Source: Firmicutes bacterium UBA4981 (GTDB taxonomy: Bacteria > Bacillota > SHA-98 > UBA4971). Taken from it: a stretch of 10,644 nucleotides of DNA. Positions 1-6,364 of the stretch are shown in pieces. The notes beneath the pieces were generated by a model. The model worked only from the letters and a program-made list of their open reading frames with translations, was not told where the DNA came from and made no database searches. The position numbers and the translations under genes were made by a program. Position 1 is the stretch's first letter; the number at the start of each line of letters is the position of its first letter. The DNA is taken from contig DGZL01000165.1 of assembly GCA_002398515.1 (NCBI GenBank), positions 1-10,644 on the forward strand, written 5' to 3'.

Positions 1-450
1 TGTACCGCATGTCGTATTTGTGAACTGGTTTGTTCAGCAAAACATTGTGGGGTAATCAATCCAGTCAAGGCAAGAATCACAGTAGCAACTTTCCTCGAAG
101 ACAACTTCTTCTTTCCAGTTACGTGTCAACATTGTGAAGAACCTCTCTGCAAAGACGTATGTCCCACCGGTGCAATAGTCAAGAACCCTGAAACAGGTGC
201 TGTAGTAATTGAAGAATCCAAATGCATAGGCTGCAGAATGTGCTCAGCCGCTTGTCCGTTTGGGGCAATTTCTTATTGTTCCGCTGATCGCAAGGTCGTA
301 AAGTGCGATCTGTGCGAAGGTGAGCCTGAGTGCGTTTTGTTCTGTCCGTGGGATGCCATTAAGTATGTGGATGCGGACAGCGCGATGATACGCAAACGCA
401 GAGCCGTCGGTGACAAGCTGAAGCGAGCCTTGCAGGAGGTGAAGATGTAA
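1..450 (+). CDS. Polyferredoxin-like electron transfer subunit with four [4Fe-4S] motifs, 5'-truncated
   Basis: This is the C-terminal 149 residues of a HycB/DmsB-type 4Fe-4S protein; the frame is open from base 1. Sixteen cysteines form four cluster motifs. In visible-residue numbering they are C1/C4/C7/C11, C42/C45/C50/C54, C75/C78/C81/C85 and C102/C105/C111/C115, with the CP-x-GAI type endings usual for bacterial ferredoxin folds. The first cysteine is codon 1, so probably only about ten residues are missing. The stop codon overlaps the ATG of the AOR gene by one base, so translation is probably coupled. Inference: it relays electrons between the AOR catalytic subunit and the FAD protein encoded downstream, as the AorA subunit does in AorABC-type complexes. 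The four-cluster assignment is very safe; the partner is inferred from operon position. Confidence 0.93.
   Translation, partial: CTACRICELVCSAKHCGVINPVKARITVATFLEDNFFFPVTCQHCEEPLCKDVCPTGAIVKNPETGAVVIEESKCIGCRMCSAACPFGAISYCSADRKVVKCDLCEGEPECVLFCPWDAIKYVDADSAMIRKRRAVGDKLKRALQEVKM
434..439 (+). promoter_or_regulatory. Ribosome binding site of the AOR gene
   Basis: AGGAGG lies inside the end of the ferredoxin gene, 10 bases before the ATG at 450. It supports that ATG, which overlaps the preceding TAA, as the true start. Confidence 0.8.
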
Positions 451-2285
451 TGTACGGTTGGATAGGAAAACTGGCCAGGATAAACCTGACCGCAAGGTCA
501 GTGGTGGTGGAAGATCTTGATCCTAAGATGGCTGAGGAGTACATAGGCGCCAGAGGCTTGGGCACGAAGATCCTGTGTAAAGAGGTTAAGCCTGGAACAG
601 ATCCGTTCAGCCCGGACAACAAACTCATATTTGCTACAGGGCCTCTTACTGGGACGGGAGCTATATCATCAGGTCGCTATAACGTTATCACGAAGTCTCC
701 GCTTACCGGGTATATAGCTGCGTCCAACGCAGGCGGGTATTTCCCTGCAGAGATGAAGTACGCAGGCTTTGACGCCTACATCTTTGAAGGCAAAGCAGAT
801 GAACCGGTTTATGTCTGGGTTAACAACGGGAAAGTGGAAATCCGTTCTGCGAAGCATGTTTGGGGCAAAGATACGTCAGAGACTACTGATATCCTTGTGG
901 CTGAGACAGATCCTGACGCCAAGGTTGCATGTATAGGACCTGCCGGGGAGAATCAGGTGTTGTTTTCATGCGTGATAAATGACAAGGGCAGAGCTGCAGG
1001 TCGTTCAGGGGTCGGCGCTGTTATGGGTTCAAAGAACCTAAAAGCCGTAGTAGTGCGCGGAACCGGAGATGTTAAGATCGCTGACATGAAAGCGTTTAGA
1101 GAGGCTATGGCAGCCTCTTTCAAGAAAATCAGGGAACATCCTGTAACATCGCAAGGCCTGCCTACGTACGGAACTCCTGTCTTAGTGAACGTAGTCAACC
1201 AGCATGGGGCATTCCCCACACGGAACTTCCAGACCGGCGTTTTTGACAGGGCGGAGAAGATATCCGGGGAGACCCTGGCAGAGACGCTTCTGGTAAGGAA
1301 ACGCGCCTGTTTCGCTTGTCCGATTGCCTGTGGTAGGCCTACTGCAGTGACTGCTGAAAAGTACGCAGGCAAGGGAGAAGGGCCTGAATATGAGGTTATT
1401 TGGGCATTTGGCGCAACTTGTGATATCGATGACCTGGAAGCAATTACAAAGGCTAACTACATCTGTAACGAGCTTGGAATTGATCCTATCACCATGGGGT
1501 CAACGCTCGCTTGTGCCATGGAACTCTACGAGAAAGGTTACATACCGAAGGACGCTACCGATATTCCGCTTAAGTTCGGTGACGCAGACCTCTTAATTGA
1601 GGCAGTGCGCAAGACTGCATACAAAGAGGGAATAGGAGAGTTGCTTGCGAAAGGATCCTACCGCCTTGCGGAAGAGTTCGGCCACCCTGAGCTTTCAATG
1701 AGCACAAAGAAGCAGGAATACCCGGCGTACGATCCTCGCGGATCGAAGGGTATAGGCCTTAACTACGCGACTTCCAACAGAGGAGGCTGTCACGTAAGAG
1801 GCTACACCATTTCCCCGGAGATGCTGGGTGTCCCTGAGAAGCTGGATCCCTTGTCAAAGGAAAACAAAGCTGTCTGGGTCAAGGCTTTTCAGGATGTGAC
1901 AGCTCTTGTCGACTCTGTGGGAATGTGCCTGTTTACCACGTTCGCCCTAGGTGCGCCTGATGTGGCAAGCATGCTGGAGCCTGCGGTAGGCATACCATTC
2001 TCAACAGAGAAAGCTCTCCTTGCAGGTGAGCGTATATGGAACCTGGAGAGACTCTATAACATGAGAGAAGGATTGACAAAGGACGACGATAGCCTTACTC
2101 CCCGACTTGTCGAAGAGGCGATGCCGGAAGGGCCTGCTGCGGGCCAGGTAGTAGAACTCGCCGAAATGTTGGCTGAGTACTATGCTGTCCGAGGTTGGTC
2201 AGATGAGGGAGAACCGACTCCTGAAACCTTGGAAAGGCTCAATCTCGGCAAATGCAAGTGCAGGTGTGTATGCGAGGAGGCGTAA
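450..2285 (+). CDS. aor: Tungsten-containing aldehyde ferredoxin oxidoreductase (AOR), catalytic subunit
   Basis: The 611-residue protein oxidises aldehydes to carboxylic acids (or reduces acids with low-potential electrons) at a tungsten bis-pyranopterin site in the cytoplasm. Length and domain order match the AOR family: N-terminal pterin-binding domain (about 1-210), then two mostly helical domains. The [4Fe-4S] ligands are C287, C290, C294 (CFACPIAC) and C493 (in DSVGMC, the DxxGL-C pterin/cluster motif). E313 and H448, in GPEYE and GGCHVRGY, fall at the numbers of the catalytic residues Glu313 and His448 of the Pyrococcus furiosus enzyme. The first pterin motif is represented by NELGIDPI. 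The C-terminus is odd: C602, C604, C606 and C608 form a CKCRCVC tail. The ferredoxin gene upstream and the MoaD-like and FAD-protein genes downstream point to a multisubunit NAD-linked form. Which aldehyde is used cannot be read from sequence. Confidence 0.97.
   Translation: MYGWIGKLARINLTARSVVVEDLDPKMAEEYIGARGLGTKILCKEVKPGTDPFSPDNKLIFATGPLTGTGAISSGRYNVITKSPLTGYIAASNAGGYFPAEMKYAGFDAYIFEGKADEPVYVWVNNGKVEIRSAKHVWGKDTSETTDILVAETDPDAKVACIGPAGENQVLFSCVINDKGRAAGRSGVGAVMGSKNLKAVVVRGTGDVKIADMKAFREAMAASFKKIREHPVTSQGLPTYGTPVLVNVVNQHGAFPTRNFQTGVFDRAEKISGETLAETLLVRKRACFACPIACGRPTAVTAEKYAGKGEGPEYEVIWAFGATCDIDDLEAITKANYICNELGIDPITMGSTLACAMELYEKGYIPKDATDIPLKFGDADLLIEAVRKTAYKEGIGELLAKGSYRLAEEFGHPELSMSTKKQEYPAYDPRGSKGIGLNYATSNRGGCHVRGYTISPEMLGVPEKLDPLSKENKAVWVKAFQDVTALVDSVGMCLFTTFALGAPDVASMLEPAVGIPFSTEKALLAGERIWNLERLYNMREGLTKDDDSLTPRLVEEAMPEGPAAGQVVELAEMLAEYYAVRGWSDEGEPTPETLERLNLGKCKCRCVCEEA
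2274..2280 (+). promoter_or_regulatory. Ribosome binding site setting the GTG start of the MoaD-like gene
   Basis: GAGGAGG in the last codons of the AOR gene lies 6 bases before GTG at 2287. It decides against starts further upstream in the same frame, which would overlap the AOR gene, and against the internal ATG at 2311, which would remove the first beta strand. Confidence 0.8.
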
Positions 2286-2286
2286 G

Positions 2287-2565
2287 GTGCGCATCAGATT
2301 CTTTTTCTTCATGAAAACAGCTGCAGGCGTTGACGAGGTGGGGATATCCGCTGATGTCGCCCCTGACATAGAGACTCTTGTCCATGTTCTTGTATCCCGC
2401 TTCGGCCTGCCGCTGAAGAAGGAGTTGCTCACTGAATCCGGAGAGCTTCGCAGAGATATCAACATCCTTGTAAACGGAAGGAATATTGAGTTTATCTCCG
2501 GGACTGCCACTGGACTTGATAACGACGATACTGTTAGTTTTCTCTCGGCTGTCGCCGGGGGGTAG
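2287..2565 (+). CDS. MoaD/ThiS-family sulfur carrier protein
   Basis: The 92-residue protein has a ubiquitin-like beta-grasp pattern: a first strand MRIRFFFF, a central helix around IETLVHVLVSRFG (residues 28-40), an INILVNGR strand-turn (58-65) and an acidic turn before the terminal strand. It ends exactly in Gly91-Gly92, the C-terminus that MoaD/ThiS proteins carry as an adenylate and then a thiocarboxylate. Known family role: sulfur donor for molybdopterin (MoaD) or thiazole (ThiS). Its place directly after the AOR gene (1 base after the stop) argues for the pterin cofactor role, since AOR operons often carry a MoaD-like gene. No MoaE, MoeB or other cofactor gene is seen here, so its partners must be encoded elsewhere. 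A UPF or tRNA-thiolation carrier is less likely but not excluded. Confidence 0.88.
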   Translation: MRIRFFFFMKTAAGVDEVGISADVAPDIETLVHVLVSRFGLPLKKELLTESGELRRDINILVNGRNIEFISGTATGLDNDDTVSFLSAVAGG

Positions 2566-2592
2566 AGGCATTTCGCGTAAGCCATAGGCTTC

Positions 2593-2600
2593 GGAGGGGG
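2593..2600 (+). promoter_or_regulatory. Ribosome binding site setting the TTG start of the FAD oxidoreductase
   Basis: GGAGGGGG ends 3 bases before the TTG at 2604, with its GGAGG core 6 bases away. No ATG or GTG lies in frame ahead of the FAD motif, so a TTG start is needed. An in-frame TTG at 2610 is a second possibility. Confidence 0.7.
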
Positions 2601-2603
2601 GAA

Positions 2604-3908
2604 TTGCCCTTGGTTGATAAGGCGTGCGAAGAAGGCGCGGTAGACTCTGACTTTAGCAAGTATGCAATTCTAGGGAACGGCCCTGCGGGAATCAGCGCCC
2701 TCCTTGCCATAAGAGAGGTAGACCCCGATGGCGGGGTAGTAATCGTATCTCCTGAGGTTGAGAGGTATTATTCAAAAGTCCTCTTGACTTACTGGATAGG
2801 CGGTAGAATCAAGTTCGAAGACATTTTCCTCGTGGAGGAAGATTTCTACGAAAAGAATGGAGCCAGGCGCGCATTTGGCGTGGAAGCTACACGTGTTGAC
2901 ACTGTCCAAAGAGAAGTTGAGCTTCGAGACGGACGGAGGCTTCGATATGATTCGCTGTTGCTTGCCATGGGCAGTAGTCCCGAGATCCCGGATATCCCGG
3001 GTGTTAATCTTCCCGGTGTGCACTACTTGAGGACTATTGAGGACGGGAAGAAGATCCGGGAGGCGACTTCCGCGTCCATGCGAGCAGTGGTGATAGGAGG
3101 AGGCCTTGTCAGTATCAAAACGGTTGAGGCCTTACTTGCGCACAATATGGAAGTCTCGCTTGTGGTGTCTTCGGGAAGGCTGCTGTCTCAAATCACTGCT
3201 CCTGAGGATTCGAAAGTAACTTTCGGTATGTTCCAAGCGCCTGGTTTGGATATCAGGCTAAACTGTGATGTTCGGGCGATTGAGGGAGAAGGGCGAGTTG
3301 AAGGCGTGCGTCTTTCCACAGGCGATGTCATAGGTTGTGACATGGTGGTCATAGGGAAAGGCGTGACTCCCAATCTGTCATGTATCCAAGACACAGAGAT
3401 TAAGACAGGAGCGGGGATTTTCGTAAACGATAGGATGGAGACCGGTGTCTGTCATGTTTATGCGGCCGGCGATATTGCGGAAGGCCATGACATAGCTCGG
3501 GGAAAACCTTGGATAAACGCGCTTTGGTCCAGCGCTGTCTGGCAAGGGCGGATCGCAGGATACAATATGGCGGGGCGCAGAGTCTCCTACGCAGGTGACG
3601 TAGGGCTGAACTCAGTTTCCTTCGGTGACAAGTGTTTGATAACCCTAGGAAAAACTCGTCCGGACAAAGGGGACGAGGTGTCATTGTTCCAGGATGAGGG
3701 CAGGCAAGAATACAGGCGCCTGATATTCTCCGGCGGACGGTTTGTAGGAGCGGTCATTTCCGGTCCTTCTGCACAGGCGTCAGGTGTTTTAAGGAGCTTG
3801 ATGGCACGCAATGAAGACACTGTCGCCATAAGGGATACGTTACTTGGCGCCAGGTTGAGCTATGGTGACGTTATGCAGGCCGGGACCAGGCTTTCACATT
3901 ACGGCTGA
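2604..3908 (+). CDS. FAD/NAD(P)-dependent oxidoreductase, probable AOR-linked NAD reductase subunit
   Basis: The 434-residue protein is a class I pyridine nucleotide-disulfide-type flavoprotein without the redox-active CxxxxC pair. The FAD-binding GNGPAG is at residues 24-29 (the usual first glycine pattern), the ATG-like AMGSSP at 121-126, the NAD(P)-binding GGGLVS at 165-170 and the second FAD motif YAAGD at 286-290. The C-terminal part (about 330-434) resembles the accessory domain of NirB/rubredoxin reductase-like members. The start is TTG with a good ribosome binding site, 38 bases after the MoaD-like gene. Being last in the AOR operon, it probably plays the AorC role, exchanging electrons between the polyferredoxin clusters, FAD and NAD(H). 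Alternatives from sequence alone are a rubredoxin/ferredoxin reductase or an NADH oxidase; the operon context favours the AOR role. Confidence 0.9.
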   Translation: MPLVDKACEEGAVDSDFSKYAILGNGPAGISALLAIREVDPDGGVVIVSPEVERYYSKVLLTYWIGGRIKFEDIFLVEEDFYEKNGARRAFGVEATRVDTVQREVELRDGRRLRYDSLLLAMGSSPEIPDIPGVNLPGVHYLRTIEDGKKIREATSASMRAVVIGGGLVSIKTVEALLAHNMEVSLVVSSGRLLSQITAPEDSKVTFGMFQAPGLDIRLNCDVRAIEGEGRVEGVRLSTGDVIGCDMVVIGKGVTPNLSCIQDTEIKTGAGIFVNDRMETGVCHVYAAGDIAEGHDIARGKPWINALWSSAVWQGRIAGYNMAGRRVSYAGDVGLNSVSFGDKCLITLGKTRPDKGDEVSLFQDEGRQEYRRLIFSGGRFVGAVISGPSAQASGVLRSLMARNEDTVAIRDTLLGARLSYGDVMQAGTRLSHYG

Positions 3909-3928
3909 TTGTCAGGGCAAAGTTGCAT

Positions 3929-3949
3929 GCCGCCCAGATTCTGGGCGGC
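3929..3949. terminator. GC-rich hairpin between convergent genes, probable bidirectional terminator
   Basis: GCCGCCCAG and CTGGGCGGC form a perfect 9-bp stem with an ATT loop. The stem extends by GCA/TGC (3925-3927 with 3950-3952) across one bulged T. It lies 20 bases after the FAD oxidoreductase stop and 37 bases from the end of the convergent NifU-like gene, where a shared terminator is expected. Neither side has a clear T-run, so it may be an attenuated or Rho-assisted terminator or an mRNA 3' stabiliser. Confidence 0.55.
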
Positions 3950-3986
3950 TGCGCTTCATCATACAAGGCAAAACCATATTTTGGGC

Positions 3987-4205
3987 TTATTCCGCCTCCA
4001 CTTTTTCTATTTCAGGAATTTCCTCTTTGAGCGCTCTTTCTACGCCATTCTTCAGAGTCATCATTGAGAAAGGACACCCGACGCAGGCGCCGGTAAGTTT
4101 CACTTTCACTACGTTGCCGTCAATGCCTACAAGTTCTACGTCTCCACCGTGTGCTTGCAGCGCAACTCTGACCTTATCAAGGACTTTCTCCACTCGCTCG
4201 CGCAA
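3987..4205 (-). CDS. NifU C-terminal domain protein (Fe-S cluster scaffold)
   Basis: The 72-residue protein is a stand-alone NifU C-terminal (Nfu-like) domain. It has an N-terminal helix MRERVEKVLDKVRVAL, the strand region AHGGDVELVGIDG (19-30) and the conserved GACVGCPFS motif with C41 and C44. That CxxC binds or transfers a [4Fe-4S] cluster, probably across a dimer. Such small proteins deliver clusters to apo Fe-S enzymes in the cytoplasm. The start is TTG at 4205 with AGGAGG 8 bases upstream; no ATG or GTG is better placed. It is convergent with the AOR operon, whose products need at least five clusters per complex, so a supply role is plausible but is only inference. The full length matches stand-alone members of the family. 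Confidence 0.92.
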   Translation of the reverse strand: MRERVEKVLDKVRVALQAHGGDVELVGIDGNVVKVKLTGACVGCPFSMMTLKNGVERALKEEIPEIEKVEAE

Positions 4206-4213
4206 AATGTACG

Positions 4214-4219
4214 CCTCCT
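4214..4219 (-). promoter_or_regulatory. Ribosome binding site of the NifU-like gene
   Basis: On the minus strand AGGAGG precedes the TTG at 4205 by 8 bases. It supports this start for a protein beginning MRERVEKV. Confidence 0.7.
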
Positions 4220-4226
4220 CTGTTTG

Positions 4227-4241
4227 ACCCGAGACTCGGGT
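4227..4241. promoter_or_regulatory. 15-base palindrome ahead of the NifU-like gene, possible operator
   Basis: ACCCGAG-A-CTCGGGT is a perfect palindrome of two 7-base arms around one central base. It lies between the candidate -10 box (4256-4261) and the ribosome binding site (4214-4219) of the NifU-like gene, where a repressor site would block transcription. As RNA it could only form a 6-bp stem with a 3-base loop and has no T-run, so it is a poor terminator for the LysM gene upstream. The binding protein is unknown. Confidence 0.4.
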
Positions 4242-4255
4242 ATCTGTCAGTCACG

Positions 4256-4285
4256 ATTATATACCGTAATTGCGTAGTAAGTCGA
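4256..4285 (-). promoter_or_regulatory. Candidate sigma-A-type promoter of the NifU-like gene
   Basis: On the minus strand a perfect TATAAT -10 box (4256-4261) is preceded after 18 bases by TCGACT (4280-4285), a 4 of 6 match to the -35 box. The predicted transcription start is near 4249, giving a leader of about 40 bases that contains the palindrome. The gene could also be co-transcribed with the LysM gene upstream, since no clear terminator separates them. Confidence 0.45.
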
Positions 4286-4311
4286 GGGCAACTGCGCTCT
4301 GAGTTCGGTGT

Positions 4312-5193
4312 TCATCTGATTTCAATTTGAAGGCTAAGCCTGACTCCGGTCCCTGTGTTCACTGCTGTGACAGTGTAAACCCCTGGATTCACAGGGACTC
4401 CTTGATTTGTCGTCTGATTCCAAATTTGCACATGGAGCAGACGCTGTCCCGGGCCTACCGTGATTCTTTCCAAAGCGAACGTGAAGAATCGTCCTTCGGA
4501 CCAACGCCAAATTTCTCTGCCTGCCCGCGTAACTATGAAATCATATCTTTGGCTTGATCTATAAGTAATTGTCACAGGGGTTCCGGTAACATTGGTCTTG
4601 CTGAGGCTGAGGCGCACAGGCTCACCCCGTGAGAATGTTGTCCTATTAACCATGAAAGTATGCCTTAGTCCGTCCTGGATTACAGACACCTGATTCACCC
4701 CTGTGACCGGGACTGGCGGCCCCGGGGGTACCGGAGGTCCCGGGGGCACAGGAGGGCCGGGAGGCGTCGGTGGCGCAGGTGTTGGTGTAGGTATAACTAT
4801 GGTCGGCCTCAGAGGAACAAACAAGACCTGTCCTACGGATATGAGGTTCGGATCAAAGACACGGTTCACTGTCACCAGAACCTGGACTGTTGTCCCGAAG
4901 CGGCCTGCAAGCGATGCCAGAGTATCTGCGGGCTGCACAATGTAGAGCCTGAAGCCGTCAGGCATTGTAATTGTGGGTGTAGGTGTCGGGGTCGGTGTAG
5001 GAGGCGTCGGCGTTGTAGGCGGTGTAGGAATCGCCGCCGGCGCGCCTGCTACCGGTATCTGAAGCACCTGTCCCACAAAAATAAGATTCGGATCGGAAAT
5101 ATTGTTAGTCGTGACAATTGCTGTTACTGTCGAACCGAACCGTTGGGCAATCAAGGTAAGGGTATCACCGGGTTGGACTATATATGTGACCAT
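4312..5193 (-). CDS. LysM-repeat protein with collagen-like linker and BsuPI-type C-terminal domain
   Basis: The 293-residue protein has two LysM domains (about residues 3-47 and 83-127, each with YIVQP-D-TL, NLI-VGQVL and the IP/VP ending). These are joined by a Thr-Pro-rich linker (56-76). A second linker (131-163) carries three PPGPPV repeats. A beta-rich C-terminal domain (about 168-291) resembles the BsuPI intracellular proteinase inhibitor family, with RYDFIVTRAGREIWRWS at 216-232 and a PGQ turn. LysM binds N-acetylglucosamine polymers such as peptidoglycan. The ATG at 5193 is chosen because GAGGGGG lies 7 bases before it; an in-frame GTG at 5262 lacks such a site. From this ATG there is no signal peptide, so the protein may act inside the cell, for example on the forespore or spore coat as some LysM proteins do, or leave by another route. 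Function beyond wall binding is unknown. Confidence 0.88.
   Translation of the reverse strand: MVTYIVQPGDTLTLIAQRFGSTVTAIVTTNNISDPNLIFVGQVLQIPVAGAPAAIPTPPTTPTPPTPTPTPTPTITMPDGFRLYIVQPADTLASLAGRFGTTVQVLVTVNRVFDPNLISVGQVLFVPLRPTIVIPTPTPAPPTPPGPPVPPGPPVPPGPPVPVTGVNQVSVIQDGLRHTFMVNRTTFSRGEPVRLSLSKTNVTGTPVTITYRSSQRYDFIVTRAGREIWRWSEGRFFTFALERITVGPGQRLLHVQIWNQTTNQGVPVNPGVYTVTAVNTGTGVRLSLQIEIR
4715..4768 (-). repeat. Three 18-base tandem repeats encoding PPGPPV
   Basis: Three imperfect 18-base units (4715-4732, 4733-4750, 4751-4768 on the + strand) encode the collagen-like hexapeptide repeats of the second linker in the LysM protein. Slippage here would change linker length in steps of six residues without a frameshift. 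Confidence 0.85.
4966..5028 (-). repeat. Low-complexity Thr-Pro linker repeat
   Basis: A GT/GG-rich tract on the + strand encodes the Pro-Thr repeats (residues 56-76) between the two LysM domains. The unit is largely PT and PTPP and is likely a flexible spacer. Confidence 0.8.
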
Positions 5194-5538
5194 AACGACT
5201 CCCCCTCGGTTTTGGGTAGCCGGTCTCGGATTATCCGGAACACGGCATTGAGACTTCCTCACAACATGTTATTCCAAGGTATGATGGACGTTACTGTCAC
5301 TTATCATTTGGCAGGTTTCCGTAGGTTGCCACAACCCTCGCCGCCTTCTTGGCGTAAGTCAGCATCTTCACCCTGATACCGCAAGGGAGAGAGGTGAGGA
5401 TTAATTCTGCCATACTTAGGAGGATTGATCCAATATTTTAAAGGTTTGCATTTGTGAATTATGAAGGAATCGGATATCAAGAAATAGAACTCAAGTCACA
5501 GACATCTATATTTCTTCAGAAAAGGGGCTCTTGATGTC
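5194..5538. other. Divergent intergenic region between the LysM and AMMECR1 genes
   Basis: This 345-base stretch has no convincing gene. It must hold promoters for both flanking divergent genes. On the + strand TATATT (5507-5512) is a possible -10 box for the AMMECR1 gene but has no good -35. On the minus strand CATACCTT (complement of 5277-5284) resembles a sporulation sigma-E-type -10 box, also without a matching -35. CGGATTATCCG (5227-5237) is a short palindrome of 5-base arms upstream of the LysM gene. An AGGAGG at 5419-5424 is followed by no usable reading frame. None of these is strong. Confidence 0.5.
5201..5207 (-). promoter_or_regulatory. Ribosome binding site deciding the LysM gene start
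   Basis: GAGGGGG on the minus strand stands 7 bases before the ATG at 5193. It places the start directly at the first LysM domain rather than at the upstream GTG at 5262. Confidence 0.7.
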
Positions 5539-6357
5539 GTGACTGTAATAGGCAACACAAAGCGTAGTTGGCGCAACCCAGTTATTGCCGGTGCGTTCAT
5601 TGTGCTCATTGTCGTGGGTATTACTGTCATGAAGGTTGCGAGCAATTCTTCCGGTCTGCAAGAGCAACTCAAAACAGAGCCAAGTATCTTGTCGGAGCAA
5701 TCAGGGCTTCAGGATCAAACAGACGGTAAAGGGATATCCACCGCATTTGGCACGACTTCCCCAAGTCTCCCCGGAAGTGATGCGCTGGACCAGTTGAGGT
5801 CTTTACGTTCTCCTGCTTTGGAAAGGGAAATCTTAGACATCGCCCGGGCTTCTGTGGCTGACGTTGTCGTGAACAGGAGGGCCGGGTCAAAGCCGATAGA
5901 TTCCGTTCAGTCTGAGTCAAGCCCACTCCAAACGATGCAAGCAGGCGTATTCGTTACCATAATAATTGACGACAAGGTCAGGGGATGTATGGGAAGGATT
6001 CACCCTGCCGAGCCCAATTTATGGGCAGAGATTAGAAGGGCAGCGGAGATGGCGGCTACTATGGACATGCGCCACCCTCCGATTAGCGCAAAGGATTTGT
6101 CCAACCTTGATTTCTGCGTATCTGTGGTAGGACGAGTCAGGAGAGAGAGTCCCGATGTAGAAGTCAACCCGCGTCTGGAAGGGATATTGGTAAAGACAGG
6201 CGGACGCTCCGGAGTAATATTGCCCGGCGAGGCTAGAACTTGTGCATATCAAAGGAAGTGGGCCAAACGGGAGGCAGGTATAGAACCCGGGATTCCCTTT
6301 GAGTTATATGTTTTTGAAACGGAAAGGTTTGGAAAAACCTTACCCGTAAGGGGGTAA
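5539..6357 (+). CDS. Membrane-anchored AMMECR1-domain protein
   Basis: The 272-residue protein has a short basic N-terminus (KRSWR), one hydrophobic segment at about 14-32, a low-complexity Ser/Gln/Gly-rich stretch (about 35-80) and a C-terminal AMMECR1 domain (about 95-265). Family marks are GVFVTI (136-141), the signature-like VRGCMGR (147-153), A-x-MAATMDMRHPP (about 169-181) and the DFCVSVVGRV strand. The positive-inside rule predicts an N-in signal anchor with the AMMECR1 domain outside the membrane. AMMECR1 proteins are otherwise mostly cytosolic and of unresolved biochemical function; in prokaryotes they often accompany Memo and radical SAM proteins, none of which is seen here. The start is GTG, with only a weak AGGGG 12 bases before it. 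The stop is 7 bases before the macroglobulin ATG, so the two are very probably one operon. Confidence 0.87.
   Translation: MTVIGNTKRSWRNPVIAGAFIVLIVVGITVMKVASNSSGLQEQLKTEPSILSEQSGLQDQTDGKGISTAFGTTSPSLPGSDALDQLRSLRSPALEREILDIARASVADVVVNRRAGSKPIDSVQSESSPLQTMQAGVFVTIIIDDKVRGCMGRIHPAEPNLWAEIRRAAEMAATMDMRHPPISAKDLSNLDFCVSVVGRVRRESPDVEVNPRLEGILVKTGGRSGVILPGEARTCAYQRKWAKREAGIEPGIPFELYVFETERFGKTLPVRG
6350..6354 (+). promoter_or_regulatory. Ribosome binding site of the macroglobulin gene
   Basis: AAGGGGG, with its G-run at 6350-6354, overlaps the last codons of the AMMECR1 gene and lies 10 bases before the ATG at 6365. This supports translational coupling of the two genes. Confidence 0.55.
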
Positions 6358-6364
6358 GTTAACC

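Noticed and set aside
2182..2286. Longer N-terminus for the MoaD-like protein
   Set aside because: It would overlap the AOR gene by over 100 bases and add residues foreign to the family; the GTG at 2287 has a strong ribosome binding site and starts at the first beta strand.
3862..4227. Plus-strand frame over the NifU-like gene
   Set aside because: It begins inside the FAD oxidoreductase and is antisense to a gene with a clear NifU motif; Ser/Thr-rich composition is typical of a shadow frame.
4703..4945. Plus-strand frame encoding a GGPGGTGGPGG-like glycine-rich peptide
   Set aside because: It is the reverse complement of the Pro-Gly repeats of the LysM gene, with no ribosome binding site; the LysM frame has clear domains.
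5194..5262. Upstream GTG start adding 23 residues to the LysM protein
   Set aside because: No ribosome binding site precedes it, the added residues are polar and not a signal peptide, and the ATG at 5193 has a good site.
5419..5427. AGGAGG followed by TTG as a small-gene start
   Set aside because: The TTG is directly adjacent, too close to use, and its frame ends after ten codons.
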